From Candidatus Peribacteria bacterium RIFOXYB1_FULL_54_35 (GTDB lineage Bacteria > Patescibacteriota > Gracilibacteria > Peribacterales > Peribacteraceae), in contig MFYJ01000013.1 in NCBI GenBank assembly GCA_001787755.1, positions 1 through 64,000 of the forward strand: a DNA stretch of 64,000 nt, read 5' to 3'. Numbering within the stretch: position 1 is the first letter of the stretch; each line of letters starts with the position of its first letter. Positions 39,469-48,037 of this stretch are shown here, piece after piece. The notes under the pieces were generated by a model that saw only the letters and a list, made by a program, of their open reading frames with translations, searched no databases and was not told where the DNA came from. The position numbers and the translations under genes are program-made.

Positions 39469-41196
39469 ATGTCGCAAGGTACAGGGAAAAAACCAAAGAA
39501 GACTTCGGCGCCGCTCGAGCGCCTCTCCTTTGCAGTCCTCATGCTCAATCTCTCCATTTTTGCTATCGCTATTCTTATTTCCATCATCTACCTGCAACAG
39601 AGATCGGGGGAAGAGGCGCTCTTCATCACCACCAACATTCTCATTGTAATTCTTGGCAGCATTGGGGTATGGCTGCTCCATTACACCCTCAGTTCCCAGC
39701 AGCAACTCAAACGGGCTCTCGAGAAAAGCGAGGAGGAGTACCGGACGCTCGTCTCCAACATCAATCTTGGCATCTACAGAAACACGGGCGGACCAAAGGG
39801 GAAATTCCTCCAGGCAAACCCCGCCATCGCGAAGATGTGCGGGTACGACTCCGTGGAGGAGTTTATGAAGCTCGCAGTTTCCGATATTTACCAGGACCCG
39901 GCTCAAAGGGCAAAATACATTGAGAAGATTGCGAAGCAGGGACTGGTGAAAGACGAAATTCTCAAGCTCAAAAGGAAGGACGGAACGACATTTCTTGGGT
40001 CAGTCACTGCAAAGGTGAAGTACGACAACAACGGTGACATTGTGTGGATAGACAGTGCAATGGAGGATGTCACAAAGCAGAAGGGATCGGAGGAGAAACT
40101 GCGGGAGGCGAAACGCCACCTGGAAGTAGAAGCCATGAACACGAAGAAGTTTTTACAGGCGGTAGAGAATTCCAGCGTCGCCACTATCATCACGACTCCG
40201 GAACCGTCCATCGTCTACGCAAACCCAGCATGGGAACAGCTCACGGGGCACACAGAAGCAGAAGTGCTCGGTAAAAATCCCAATATTTCAAAGAGCGGCG
40301 ATACGCCACGGAGGGTGTATGAAGAGATGTGGGGGAAAATCCTCAGCGGAGAGGAATTCCACACGGACGAAATTGTGAACAGACGGAAAGATGGCACTGA
40401 ATATGCAGCGGATCTGCGTGTATACCCCATCACAGAGCATGGGAAGGTGCAGTTCCTCGTCGGGCTGCAGACTGATATCACCGCACAGAAGCGCGCGGAG
40501 AGGGCGAAATCAGAATTCGTGTCGCTCGCTTCGCACCAGCTCAGAACACCGCTCACCAACCTGCGTTGGGCGTTTGAAGTGCTGGAGCACGGCAAGATTG
40601 GGAAATTACCGGATGAGATGCAGAAGATTGTTGAGCGGGCGCAGAGTTTCATCACGCAGATGAACCAAACCGTGAGTACGCTCCTCAATATTTCCCGCAT
40701 AGAAGCAGGGAAAATTCAGGTAAGGGATGAGAAGGTGCCCATAGGGCGGCTGCTGGAAGACATTCAGGAGGAATACCAATCAGCCCTGGCAGTGAAGAAA
40801 CAGTCTTTCACGATCAACTGCCCCAAGGAACTCTCCCTGATGACAGACGAGAGCCTCCTGTATGAGATACTCACAAACCTTGTGAGCAACGCGAGCAAGT
40901 ACACACCCGAGAGAGGCTCTGTCACCCTCGAGGTGAAACAGGAGGGGGATGCTGTGAGCATTCGCGTGAGCGATACGGGGTATGGCATTCCTGCAGACCA
41001 GCAGAAGCAGATCTTCTCGAAGTTCTTCCGCGGGGGGAATGTCATCAAACACGAAACGAGTGGTACTGGCCTGGGTTTGTACCTCGTGTATAATTTAGTT
41101 CGCATCCTCTCCGGTTCCATTTCGTTCTCTTCGGAAGAGAACAAAGGCACGACCTTCACGGTCTCTCTACCCTCTACTCCACCCCCCCATAGCTAA
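39469..41196 (+). CDS. Membrane sensor histidine kinase with two PAS domains
   Basis: A 575-aa kinase. Two membrane segments (about 20-42 and 50-72) are followed by PAS domains (about 90-205 and 230-350; GKFLQANPAIAKMCGYDS and SIVYANPAWEQLTGHTEAEVLGKNPNI). The HisKA H-box is SLASHQLRTPLTNLRW with phospho-His near 356. The HATPase has NLVSNASKYTPE (about 471), DTGYGIP and GTGLGLYLV. The start is the ATG at 39469 (MSQGTGKK). It overlaps the receiver gene, so the two form a two-component pair with no DNA-binding output. Confidence 0.9.
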   Translation: MSQGTGKKPKKTSAPLERLSFAVLMLNLSIFAIAILISIIYLQQRSGEEALFITTNILIVILGSIGVWLLHYTLSSQQQLKRALEKSEEEYRTLVSNINLGIYRNTGGPKGKFLQANPAIAKMCGYDSVEEFMKLAVSDIYQDPAQRAKYIEKIAKQGLVKDEILKLKRKDGTTFLGSVTAKVKYDNNGDIVWIDSAMEDVTKQKGSEEKLREAKRHLEVEAMNTKKFLQAVENSSVATIITTPEPSIVYANPAWEQLTGHTEAEVLGKNPNISKSGDTPRRVYEEMWGKILSGEEFHTDEIVNRRKDGTEYAADLRVYPITEHGKVQFLVGLQTDITAQKRAERAKSEFVSLASHQLRTPLTNLRWAFEVLEHGKIGKLPDEMQKIVERAQSFITQMNQTVSTLLNISRIEAGKIQVRDEKVPIGRLLEDIQEEYQSALAVKKQSFTINCPKELSLMTDESLLYEILTNLVSNASKYTPERGSVTLEVKQEGDAVSIRVSDTGYGIPADQQKQIFSKFFRGGNVIKHETSGTGLGLYLVYNLVRILSGSISFSSEENKGTTFTVSLPSTPPPHS

Positions 41197-41548
41197 AACC
41201 GTCTTGATAGCAGAGGACGAAAAATTCCTGACGCAGATGTATGAAATACAGCTGCAGGATGAGAAATTCAAAGTCGTTACCGCACATAACGGCACTGATA
41301 CGATAGAAATTATCGACAAAAAGAAGCCAGATCTCCTCATTCTCGATCTTCTTATGCCGGAAAAAGACGGATTTGAAGTCCTGGAATACATTCATGAGAA
41401 AGGATACACATTCCCTGTCATTGTGCTTACGAACCTCAGTCTGGATATAGACATGGAGAAGTGCAAAGAACTCGGTGCAGTGGACTTTCTCCTCAAGAGT
41501 GAGATGACCACAGAGGGACTCGTGAAAAAGATATACGAGTACCTATGA
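41189..41548 (+). CDS. Single-domain response regulator (receiver)
   Basis: A receiver domain without an output domain. It has acidic pair ED, phospho-acceptor Asp in LLILDLLMP, conserved Thr in VIVLTNLS and Lys in FLLKSEM. The first usual start codon in frame is TTG at 41204, but that removes the beta-1 strand. Five codons upstream is ATA (41189), which would give the typical AKTVLIAEDE N-terminus and overlap the kinase by 8 bp. Initiation at AUA is proposed but not proven. It is probably phosphorylated by the adjacent kinase. Confidence 0.85.
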   Translation: MAKTVLIAEDEKFLTQMYEIQLQDEKFKVVTAHNGTDTIEIIDKKKPDLLILDLLMPEKDGFEVLEYIHEKGYTFPVIVLTNLSLDIDMEKCKELGAVDFLLKSEMTTEGLVKKIYEYL

Positions 41549-41569
41549 GAGCTGCATGTCGCACGACAG

Positions 41570-41613
41570 GAAGTCAGTAGGCAGAAGGCAGTGTAATACT
41601 GCCCACTGACTTC
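41570..41613. terminator. Bidirectional terminator-like dyad
   Basis: GAAGTCAGT (41570-41578) pairs with ACTGACTTC (41605-41613), with an inner stem GGCAGT/ACTGCC around GTAAT. It lies between convergent genes and is built of AGTCAG/GGCAGA words like the other arrays. Confidence 0.6.
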
Positions 41614-41620
41614 TGACTTC

Positions 41621-43165
41621 TCATCCAAGGCTCCTCCGGATTACGGCTGCCTCGACAATGTCGTGCTCCACCGCTTCCGCATCCACCGGATCCTCCTGCA
41701 TGCGATGGAAAATGGTGGATGTGAGATTCCTGTGCACCATGTGGCGCGGCTGCCGCGGACCGAGCGGCGTTCCGAGGTACGCATCGATGGCTTCGATATC
41801 TTTCTTGATTTCCTGAAAGACGTTCTCCTTCCGTGCCGCGAGCTCCACATTCTCGCGGTTCAGGTACTTCCCTGCATGTTCCAGATCTGCCCTGAGTGCG
41901 GGATAGTAGCGGTCCAGGACGGGGAGGAGCCCCTCCTCCCGCACACGTGTAAGCCCGCGCCCCGTGGCGATGAGTTCCGGAGGAACGCCAATGGAATACA
42001 GCGCTGCTGTGAATTTGATCGCACGCGGGAGTTTGACTGTTCCCACTCCCCTGCAGTACCCGAAGAGTCCAATGTGCTGCAACCGCTCCCTCCGTGAGGG
42101 CGTGTACTGCGCGAGGGTATTGATGTGTGATTCCAGCGCTTCAATGCTGGACCCCCAGCAGCTGGTGAAGATTTTGGCCATCTCCTGGAGCTTCACCCGG
42201 TCTTCCTCCGGCACATGCTGCACTGGCCGTTTCGGTGCTTCCCGCTTTATGAGCTCTAGTGCGCGCTCCACCTCTCCTTTCGGATAATCGTACCGGAACG
42301 CAGACTGGATGGAGTACGTGCGCACCCCCGAGTACTGCTCAAGGAATACCTCCGTATACTTGGGATTCACGCTCCCCCGGAATGGAAGGGAGCCTGTGCC
42401 GATAATGGGGAAGACTTCAAAACCCAGTTCCCTGCTGAGCTCATCACTCTTGCTCAGCGCCGCTTTAATGGCGAGCACTGCCGCCACCATCCCCGAGTTA
42501 AGCGCGGGATCCGAGCGGGCAAGGAACACCCGCAACCCTGTTTCCTGCACATTCACTCCATCTTCCAGAAGCACCTTCCAGTACGGCTGTAGAATTCGCT
42601 CAATGCTGAACATGGAATCTATGTCCTCCACGAGCGGCGTCACCCGCACCGCCGAGAGCAGCGCATCGTGCTTCCGGGCGCCGTCGTGAAAAATGTTCCG
42701 ATGGTACTCCGCAACCTGCATGAACGCCTGCCGGACTTTGATGAGCTGATCAGCAGACACAGTCAACGGAAGGAACATCTCCCGCACCGGAGGCACTGGC
42801 GCCCCGATATCCTGCGCAAGATCGCTCAGACTGAGCATGTTCATGAATGCACGGGCCATGCGGTGCATCTTGCCGCCATTGAAGGCCGGAATGCGGAACG
42901 TGAGATGGATTTCTTTCCCCAGAGGCCTCTTCTGCAGCAGCTCCGCGGCCTGTGCATACAGCTTCTCCCCCACCGCTTCATCCACATACTTCCCCTCCCA
43001 GTCCCACATGTACTCGTCTATGGGGAGCTCAGAGAAGAGCGTAATGAGTTCTCCGATTTCATCCTGCGTGGAAATGAATGCAGACCCGTCTGCCTTCCAC
43101 CAGGGCGCAGTCGCATTATCCGGATGCTGCGTTGCCATGGTGGTCGGTGGCCAGTTCATTGGCAT
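41621..43165 (-). CDS. ppcA: Archaeal-type phosphoenolpyruvate carboxylase
   Basis: Carboxylates PEP to oxaloacetate. The 514-aa protein belongs to the short archaeal-type family (about 500 aa, versus about 900 for the bacterial type), shown by MATQHPDNA near the N-terminus, IPIIGTGSLPFRG-like VFPIIGTGSLPFRGSVNP, and SIQSAFRYDYP. In an organism with a reduced metabolism this would feed oxaloacetate and aspartate. The start may be ATG 43165, 43159 or 43138. It is convergent with the receiver gene. Confidence 0.9.
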   Translation of the reverse strand: MPMNWPPTTMATQHPDNATAPWWKADGSAFISTQDEIGELITLFSELPIDEYMWDWEGKYVDEAVGEKLYAQAAELLQKRPLGKEIHLTFRIPAFNGGKMHRMARAFMNMLSLSDLAQDIGAPVPPVREMFLPLTVSADQLIKVRQAFMQVAEYHRNIFHDGARKHDALLSAVRVTPLVEDIDSMFSIERILQPYWKVLLEDGVNVQETGLRVFLARSDPALNSGMVAAVLAIKAALSKSDELSRELGFEVFPIIGTGSLPFRGSVNPKYTEVFLEQYSGVRTYSIQSAFRYDYPKGEVERALELIKREAPKRPVQHVPEEDRVKLQEMAKIFTSCWGSSIEALESHINTLAQYTPSRRERLQHIGLFGYCRGVGTVKLPRAIKFTAALYSIGVPPELIATGRGLTRVREEGLLPVLDRYYPALRADLEHAGKYLNRENVELAARKENVFQEIKKDIEAIDAYLGTPLGPRQPRHMVHRNLTSTIFHRMQEDPVDAEAVEHDIVEAAVIRRSLG

Positions 43166-43320
43166 TCAGCCTAGCATAAAGCTCTCAGATGAATGAAAAA
43201 TCGTGGGAATTCGCGCGTTTGACCGCTGTTGGAATGAACGAATGGACCTCTCTGTTTATCTTGTTGCATCTTCATCCTCAGGGTGTACCCTCCGAGAGGG
43301 GCATAGGAGAACTGTAACTC

Positions 43321-44265
43321 ATGAAAAAACGCATTGGCCTCTATCTACCGGCAAAAGATGTATCTGCACCGAACTTGCACTCCACTGGAGCAGTGCCTCA
43401 GCAGGTGCTCAGTGAATTCTACGCACTTCTGGATAAGGAGGGTTTGGCGTACACAACCAATTTACACCCGATGAATGCAACCGTACGAAATGGAAAGGTC
43501 TACTGTGGCGATGTATGCCTCTCTGACATAGATGTCTTCTTCTGGTACTACCCGATGATCCCGGACAGAGAAGGATATGAGATGAGCATCCTGCGCACAC
43601 TCGCCACCACGACAACCGTCATCCCCAATCCTGAGGGGCTCTACAGGGGCCTCGACAAGCTTACATCACACACGCTGCTCAGGGCTGCCGGCATTCCTAC
43701 CGCAGACTTTGCCCTCTTTCGGTCTGACCAGCTCTCGGAAGCAAAACATCTCCTCCATGCATGGGGCTCCCTTCTCCTCAAGCCTTCGCTTGGGAATCTC
43801 GGGAGGGGCATTGTCCGCGTAGAATCCGAACAACAGTTGCTCGATATCATTCAGTATGCTTCTCCCGCACTGGAGAAACCAACACCAATCTTCATGGAGC
43901 GGTTCGAGCCAAATGACATAGAACAGTGGATCAGCACCACTATCATCGGTGATACGCTCGTGTACGGATACCGGAAAAAGGCGGAAAAAATCGTGGGGGG
44001 TTGGAAAGTCTACGACGAGCAGGGAACGGGCGGCGCCACCGACTACATCGATCCTGCACCAGTCGCAGAGATGGCCATGAGAGCAAAGAATGCACTCGGC
44101 GCAGATATCATCGGGTTCGACTGCATCTACTCCACAGAGAAACAATCGTATCTCATTGTGGATGAGAACACCTTCCCCGGCATGTACGAACACTGCTTTG
44201 CACAGGCAGGGAAAGGAAGCTGGGCAGAACTGTTCTTCTCTTTCCTCATGATACATGTCCGCTAA
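43321..44265 (+). CDS. ATP-grasp ligase (RimK/GshB-like)
   Basis: A 314-aa ATP-grasp protein forming an amide or peptide bond through an acyl-phosphate. It shows GLDKLTSHTLLRAAGIPTADFALF, LLKPSLGNLGRGIVRV (nucleotide lid), and the metal-binding IIGFDCIY...YLIVDENTFPGM. The length matches glutathione synthetase and RimK proteins. AGGAG lies 13 nt upstream of ATG. It overlaps the next gene, a gamma-glutamyl ligase, by 11 bp, so the pair plausibly builds a gamma-glutamyl tripeptide such as glutathione; the substrate is inferred. Confidence 0.82.
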   Translation: MKKRIGLYLPAKDVSAPNLHSTGAVPQQVLSEFYALLDKEGLAYTTNLHPMNATVRNGKVYCGDVCLSDIDVFFWYYPMIPDREGYEMSILRTLATTTTVIPNPEGLYRGLDKLTSHTLLRAAGIPTADFALFRSDQLSEAKHLLHAWGSLLLKPSLGNLGRGIVRVESEQQLLDIIQYASPALEKPTPIFMERFEPNDIEQWISTTIIGDTLVYGYRKKAEKIVGGWKVYDEQGTGGATDYIDPAPVAEMAMRAKNALGADIIGFDCIYSTEKQSYLIVDENTFPGMYEHCFAQAGKGSWAELFFSFLMIHVR

Positions 44266-45601
44266 AAAGCCACTCACTGAAGACGACCTTGTGGCGTATT
44301 TCCTCTCCGGATGCCGCCCCCGGCGGCAGCTCCGCATCGGGATAGAAGTGGAGAAACCCGGCGTGCTGCGCGAAAACGGCCGTACTGTGAAGTACAGCAA
44401 CGGACCGCGCAGCTACAGCGCAGTGGTCGACATGCTTGTCTCAAAATGCGGCTGGGAAATCACAAGAGAGGAAGACGGATACCCCGCAGTCATACGGAGA
44501 GGAAGAACTGTTCTCTCACTCGAAACGAGCGGCGTTATAGAATTCGCTGGCTCTACACACCAGTCCTTGCACGATCTTGCCCTCGAGTACAACCTGCATG
44601 TACACGAACTGCGGGAAATATCCGGCGCACTCGGCATCAAATGGTTGGGATATGGCATTCAGCCTGTGAGTTCCCGCCAGGAACACGAGCTCGTGAAGAA
44701 ACCACGGTACCGGATGGTCATAGAACACTTCGGCCGTGACACACTCTTCGGAAGCTGGACATTCAAATGCAATTCCGTGCAGGTGAATCTTGATTTCACA
44801 TCACGCGTGAACCTGCAGAGGAAATTTTCCCTCCTCACCCGCATTGCACCTGTGCTGACCGCTATGTTCGCGAACTCACCTATTAACCGCGGGAGACTCG
44901 GACATTCCATGTCCATGCGCTCTTCTATCGCACAACGCGCAGTCCCAAAGCGGTATAACCCCCCACGCGAATTCTTCCAGCAGGACTTCACTGTTGAGAA
45001 ATTTGTGCAGTATGCTCTCGATCTTCCTGTCGTCTACATCCAGCGGGAACAGACGTATATCCCCGTGGAGAGAATGACATTCAGAGAATTCATGGAGAGG
45101 GGATACGGGAGATACTCCGCCACACTCGAGGATTTCCTCATACAAATCTCCTTCGTCTACACCGATGTCCGTCTGAAGCGCTACATAGAATTCCGTTCCG
45201 TGGATAATGTTCCCACTCCCCTCGTCCCGGCAGTCGCTGCAACCGTGAAAGGGCTCATGTACAACAGGAAAGGCTGGCAGTTCATCGAAGAACTCACCAA
45301 ACACTGGACATACGAGGAGTACTGTCAGTTCCGCAACGATGTCGCAAAGTATGCGCTCCGTGCAACAATCCATCGTACGTCAGCACTCGATCTCGCTAAG
45401 CAGACTCTGAATGTTGCAACCGAAAATCTCCGTTCACTGGGGCACAGAAACATTGATGAACAGGATGAATCGATCTTTCTGGAACCGATCAAGGAGTACA
45501 TCTTCGTTCATGAGCAGTCTCCCGCAGAATACGTTGCGTCCAAATGGGAAACGGAATGGCACAAGAACATCGGGAAACTCATTGAATGGGCGGAGTACTA
45601 G
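44255..45601 (+). CDS. Glutamate-cysteine ligase-like (GCS2 family)
   Basis: A 448-aa protein resembling the plant/alphaproteobacterial gamma-glutamylcysteine synthetases (GCS2, PF04107). It shows LRIGIEVEKPGVLR at the N-terminus, LSLETSGVIEFAGSTHQSLHDL (the E-x-S-G-x-x-E-x-S block), GSWTFKCNSVQVNLDF, and RYIEFRSVDNVPTPLVPA. It would join Glu to Cys or another amine using ATP. It is coupled to the ATP-grasp gene (11-bp overlap), giving a two-step tripeptide pathway. Confidence 0.85.
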   Translation: MSAKKPLTEDDLVAYFLSGCRPRRQLRIGIEVEKPGVLRENGRTVKYSNGPRSYSAVVDMLVSKCGWEITREEDGYPAVIRRGRTVLSLETSGVIEFAGSTHQSLHDLALEYNLHVHELREISGALGIKWLGYGIQPVSSRQEHELVKKPRYRMVIEHFGRDTLFGSWTFKCNSVQVNLDFTSRVNLQRKFSLLTRIAPVLTAMFANSPINRGRLGHSMSMRSSIAQRAVPKRYNPPREFFQQDFTVEKFVQYALDLPVVYIQREQTYIPVERMTFREFMERGYGRYSATLEDFLIQISFVYTDVRLKRYIEFRSVDNVPTPLVPAVAATVKGLMYNRKGWQFIEELTKHWTYEEYCQFRNDVAKYALRATIHRTSALDLAKQTLNVATENLRSLGHRNIDEQDESIFLEPIKEYIFVHEQSPAEYVASKWETEWHKNIGKLIEWAEY

Positions 45602-45675
45602 ATTGTTGCTTGTAGTACTGCAGCCTTTGATCTTTAGGATTTACTACAAACTACTCATTGCCAGCTATAACCTGG
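45601..45675. repeat. Degenerate self-complementary word array
   Basis: GTTGCTTGTAGTACTGCAGC followed by ACTACAAACTACTCATTGCC: a weaker version of the TAGCTTGTAG array, between convergent genes. Confidence 0.45.
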
Positions 45676-45691
45676 TATTGAAAGTTACTTT

Positions 45692-47194
45692 CTACCCGGT
45701 CTGCTTCCGGAACACCAGCCGGTACGGCACCGGTTGCTGGAACTCCCCCGCACAGGATGGAGGAGTGAAGGTGAAATTATCATTGATATACGTTTTCGCT
45801 GAATCAGTGAGATTGGTCTCCTGCCCTTCACAGAGTACAAGGAGAGGTGTTTCAAACAGCGCTTCGCGAAACCGCTCTTCATACATCTTGCTTCCTTCAA
45901 TGAACCTGTTGAACTGCACGAAGATAGGCCCGTACGGCGAGTGTTTCGTGTACCCGAACGCCCCTGCTCCCTTGTTCACAACATGGAGATACCTCTCCCA
46001 TCCGCAGCGATCCATGACCTCGTCGATGGTCTCCGCAGCACGGACCAACACAGCCCGGCGCTCGCTCCACCATTCCCGCTTCTCCCGGTAATCGATGTGC
46101 TGGTGGAGGAAAACAGCCACAAGAAAGCAGAAGATAGTTAGCCACCCGATGGCGCGTTGCTTGTTGATGAGAAGCACAAAAAGCACAACGAACCCCGGCA
46201 CAGCAAAGACAAAATGATGTGCATAGAAATCTCCACCCGTACCTACGGCGAGGAGGAGGAGATACAAGGCAGCGACGAAGAGAATGAGAGATCTGATGGA
46301 TTGCTTCACAGAAACACACACGTTGCCCGCAACAATGAGAGTAACAGCAATGGCAAGCGCCTGGGAGTAGTAGAACATGTTCAGAAACGTCCTCTGCACA
46401 AGGAGCCCCCGTACAAAGAACGATCCGTTTGCATCCGAGAGCTGGCCCAAGTGATACCCGAACATATGCACCAGATACACAGAAAAGTATGGCCCGAGAT
46501 ACCCGAGGAGCAGGAGAGCAACCAGTCCCACGACACTCGCAATGCCAAGGGGAAGGAGAAAAAACATAATGAAATGGCGCCTCGAGCGCATGAGCAAGAG
46601 TGCAATGGCGAAGAGCACGAGTACGAACGGCTCCTTGAGCCCGACCGCACAGAGGAACAGGAAACTGAGCAGGCCAATGCGCCAACGCTCGCGGTGTTCC
46701 GGCGCACGGTCAAAGAGGACTGTTGCAACGAGACAGAGAGCAGCACCCAGCGGTTCAATGAGTCCCTCCCCGCTGATCGCGAAGGCGTAGACGGTGAACA
46801 CTGACCCCGCAATGATGGATGCAAACTGCCAGAGCGTGCGATGTGGTTGCTCCAGATCCCGCATGCGCGGCTCTGCGAGGAGATACGCACAAACCGGAAT
46901 AGTGAGTACGGATGCTGCCTGGAGCAACTTGAGCAGAAAAGGACCTTTGAAGAGAACGAGAGAGAATGCCGCAAGGAGGAAGACACCCAGCGGTTTGCTC
47001 TCAAAGAGATCCGTGTAGGGAGTGAGCCCGTTCAGAATGCCCCTGCCCACTGCAAGGTACGTGTAGACATCGTCATGGAGGGTACCCTGCAGCTCGAAAA
47101 GGAACCGCTGCAGAACAAGGAACACCCCCCAGAGGGCAGCAACAGCAGGAATGAGAAGCCAAGGATGCCGACGGAGCGTGCCTGAAAGACTCAT
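45692..47194 (-). CDS. GT39-like multi-membrane protein
   Basis: A 500-aa protein with about ten membrane segments and a soluble C-terminal part (about 395-500). The first periplasmic loop carries GTLHDDVYTYLAVGRGILNGLTPYTDLFESKPLG, the DD-containing pattern of lipid-linked-sugar glycosyltransferases. The acceptor is unknown. The start at 47194 (MSLSGTLRRHP) is chosen because the codons upstream run towards the divergent CPBP gene. Confidence 0.75.
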   Translation of the reverse strand: MSLSGTLRRHPWLLIPAVAALWGVFLVLQRFLFELQGTLHDDVYTYLAVGRGILNGLTPYTDLFESKPLGVFLLAAFSLVLFKGPFLLKLLQAASVLTIPVCAYLLAEPRMRDLEQPHRTLWQFASIIAGSVFTVYAFAISGEGLIEPLGAALCLVATVLFDRAPEHRERWRIGLLSFLFLCAVGLKEPFVLVLFAIALLLMRSRRHFIMFFLLPLGIASVVGLVALLLLGYLGPYFSVYLVHMFGYHLGQLSDANGSFFVRGLLVQRTFLNMFYYSQALAIAVTLIVAGNVCVSVKQSIRSLILFVAALYLLLLAVGTGGDFYAHHFVFAVPGFVVLFVLLINKQRAIGWLTIFCFLVAVFLHQHIDYREKREWWSERRAVLVRAAETIDEVMDRCGWERYLHVVNKGAGAFGYTKHSPYGPIFVQFNRFIEGSKMYEERFREALFETPLLVLCEGQETNLTDSAKTYINDNFTFTPPSCAGEFQQPVPYRLVFRKQTG

Positions 47195-47268
47195 CTGTAC
47201 ATTCACAATACCACTCCTTGCTTTTGGGGTGCGAGCGGATCTCTCTATGCAGGAGATCACCGCATCTT

Positions 47269-47274
47269 TACACT
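47269..47274 (+). promoter_or_regulatory. Possible -10 box, leaderless arrangement
   Basis: TACACT ends 6 nt before the ATG at 47281; it helps decide that start. Confidence 0.4.
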
Positions 47275-47280
47275 CATTTT

Positions 47281-47970
47281 ATGCCGCTTCTCCTCACCTT
47301 TCTCACCGCCAGTCTCCCTTTCGTGGCGAAAATCGCCGTGCTCGCGCTCGGACTGCAGGGATACATAGCGCAATCACTGTACAAAGTCTTCCAGGTATTG
47401 GTGCCAGTGTTCTGGAGGAAAAAAGAAGGACGCAGGGGCCTGGCTCTGTTCTGGCCCATCGCAGAACCAATTCCGCATTTGCGCACATGGTTGCTTGCGA
47501 CGGTTGCCGCACTGCTGCTCTCTGGGAACGCCATCGTCGCAGCTCCTTTGATGCTCCCACTGTGGAACATCCGCCCTGAAACCATACGTGCAGGGTTTGA
47601 TGCCCGCTTCTCTGTGAGCTCAGGAGGCGCTGTGGCAGTCGTGCTCTTCCTCTCGTGTGTCAATTCCGCCATTGAGGAGCTGCACTTCCGCGCATGGCTG
47701 GATCCGGCACTCTCCCGCTCTCTGGGCAACGTTCTTGGCATACTGATCTCTGCGCTGGCATTCGGCTGCATGCACGGCCTTATCTTCTACGGCATCCCCG
47801 GAATCGCTCTCACTCCCCTCTTCCTGATTATCGGAGCACTCACGCTCGCCGGTGTCTGCTGGAGCATGCTTACGCGGATGCGGGGAGGAATCCACGCCGC
47901 ATGGTGGAGCCACGCATGCGCCGATACAATCCTGATGCTGTGGGGGCTAAAGTGGCTTGAGTACCTGTAG
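47281..47970 (+). CDS. CPBP-family intramembrane protease
   Basis: A 229-aa membrane protein with the CPBP/Abi protease signature: motif 1 EELHFRAWL, motif 2 FGCMHGLIFYG, motif 3 WWSHACADTILML. Six or so membrane segments. All three conserved motifs are intact, unlike the 36.5-kb relative. The 3' half (47623-47970) is repeated almost exactly at 49460-49807, bracketing the PfkB-like gene. The start is set by the ATG 6 nt after a TACACT box. Confidence 0.85.
   Translation: MPLLLTFLTASLPFVAKIAVLALGLQGYIAQSLYKVFQVLVPVFWRKKEGRRGLALFWPIAEPIPHLRTWLLATVAALLLSGNAIVAAPLMLPLWNIRPETIRAGFDARFSVSSGGAVAVVLFLSCVNSAIEELHFRAWLDPALSRSLGNVLGILISALAFGCMHGLIFYGIPGIALTPLFLIIGALTLAGVCWSMLTRMRGGIHAAWWSHACADTILMLWGLKWLEYL
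47623..47970 (+). repeat. 348-bp direct repeat, copy 1
   Basis: The 3' half of the CPBP gene. It matches 49460-49807 over 348 bp without gaps that I can see, at well over 90% identity by eye. The spacing between copies is about 1.84 kb. Confidence 0.85.
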
Positions 47971-48037
47971 ATTTGTTTCCCCTGAAGAAAGATTGGTTGA
48001 CAACCCACAGGATCCGTTATTAGGATTCTCTCCTTTT

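Noticed and set aside
45411-46091. 226-codon plus-strand frame overlapping the gamma-glutamyl ligase end and the GT39-like gene
   Set aside because: Overlaps two supported genes and a repeat array; no protein-like features.
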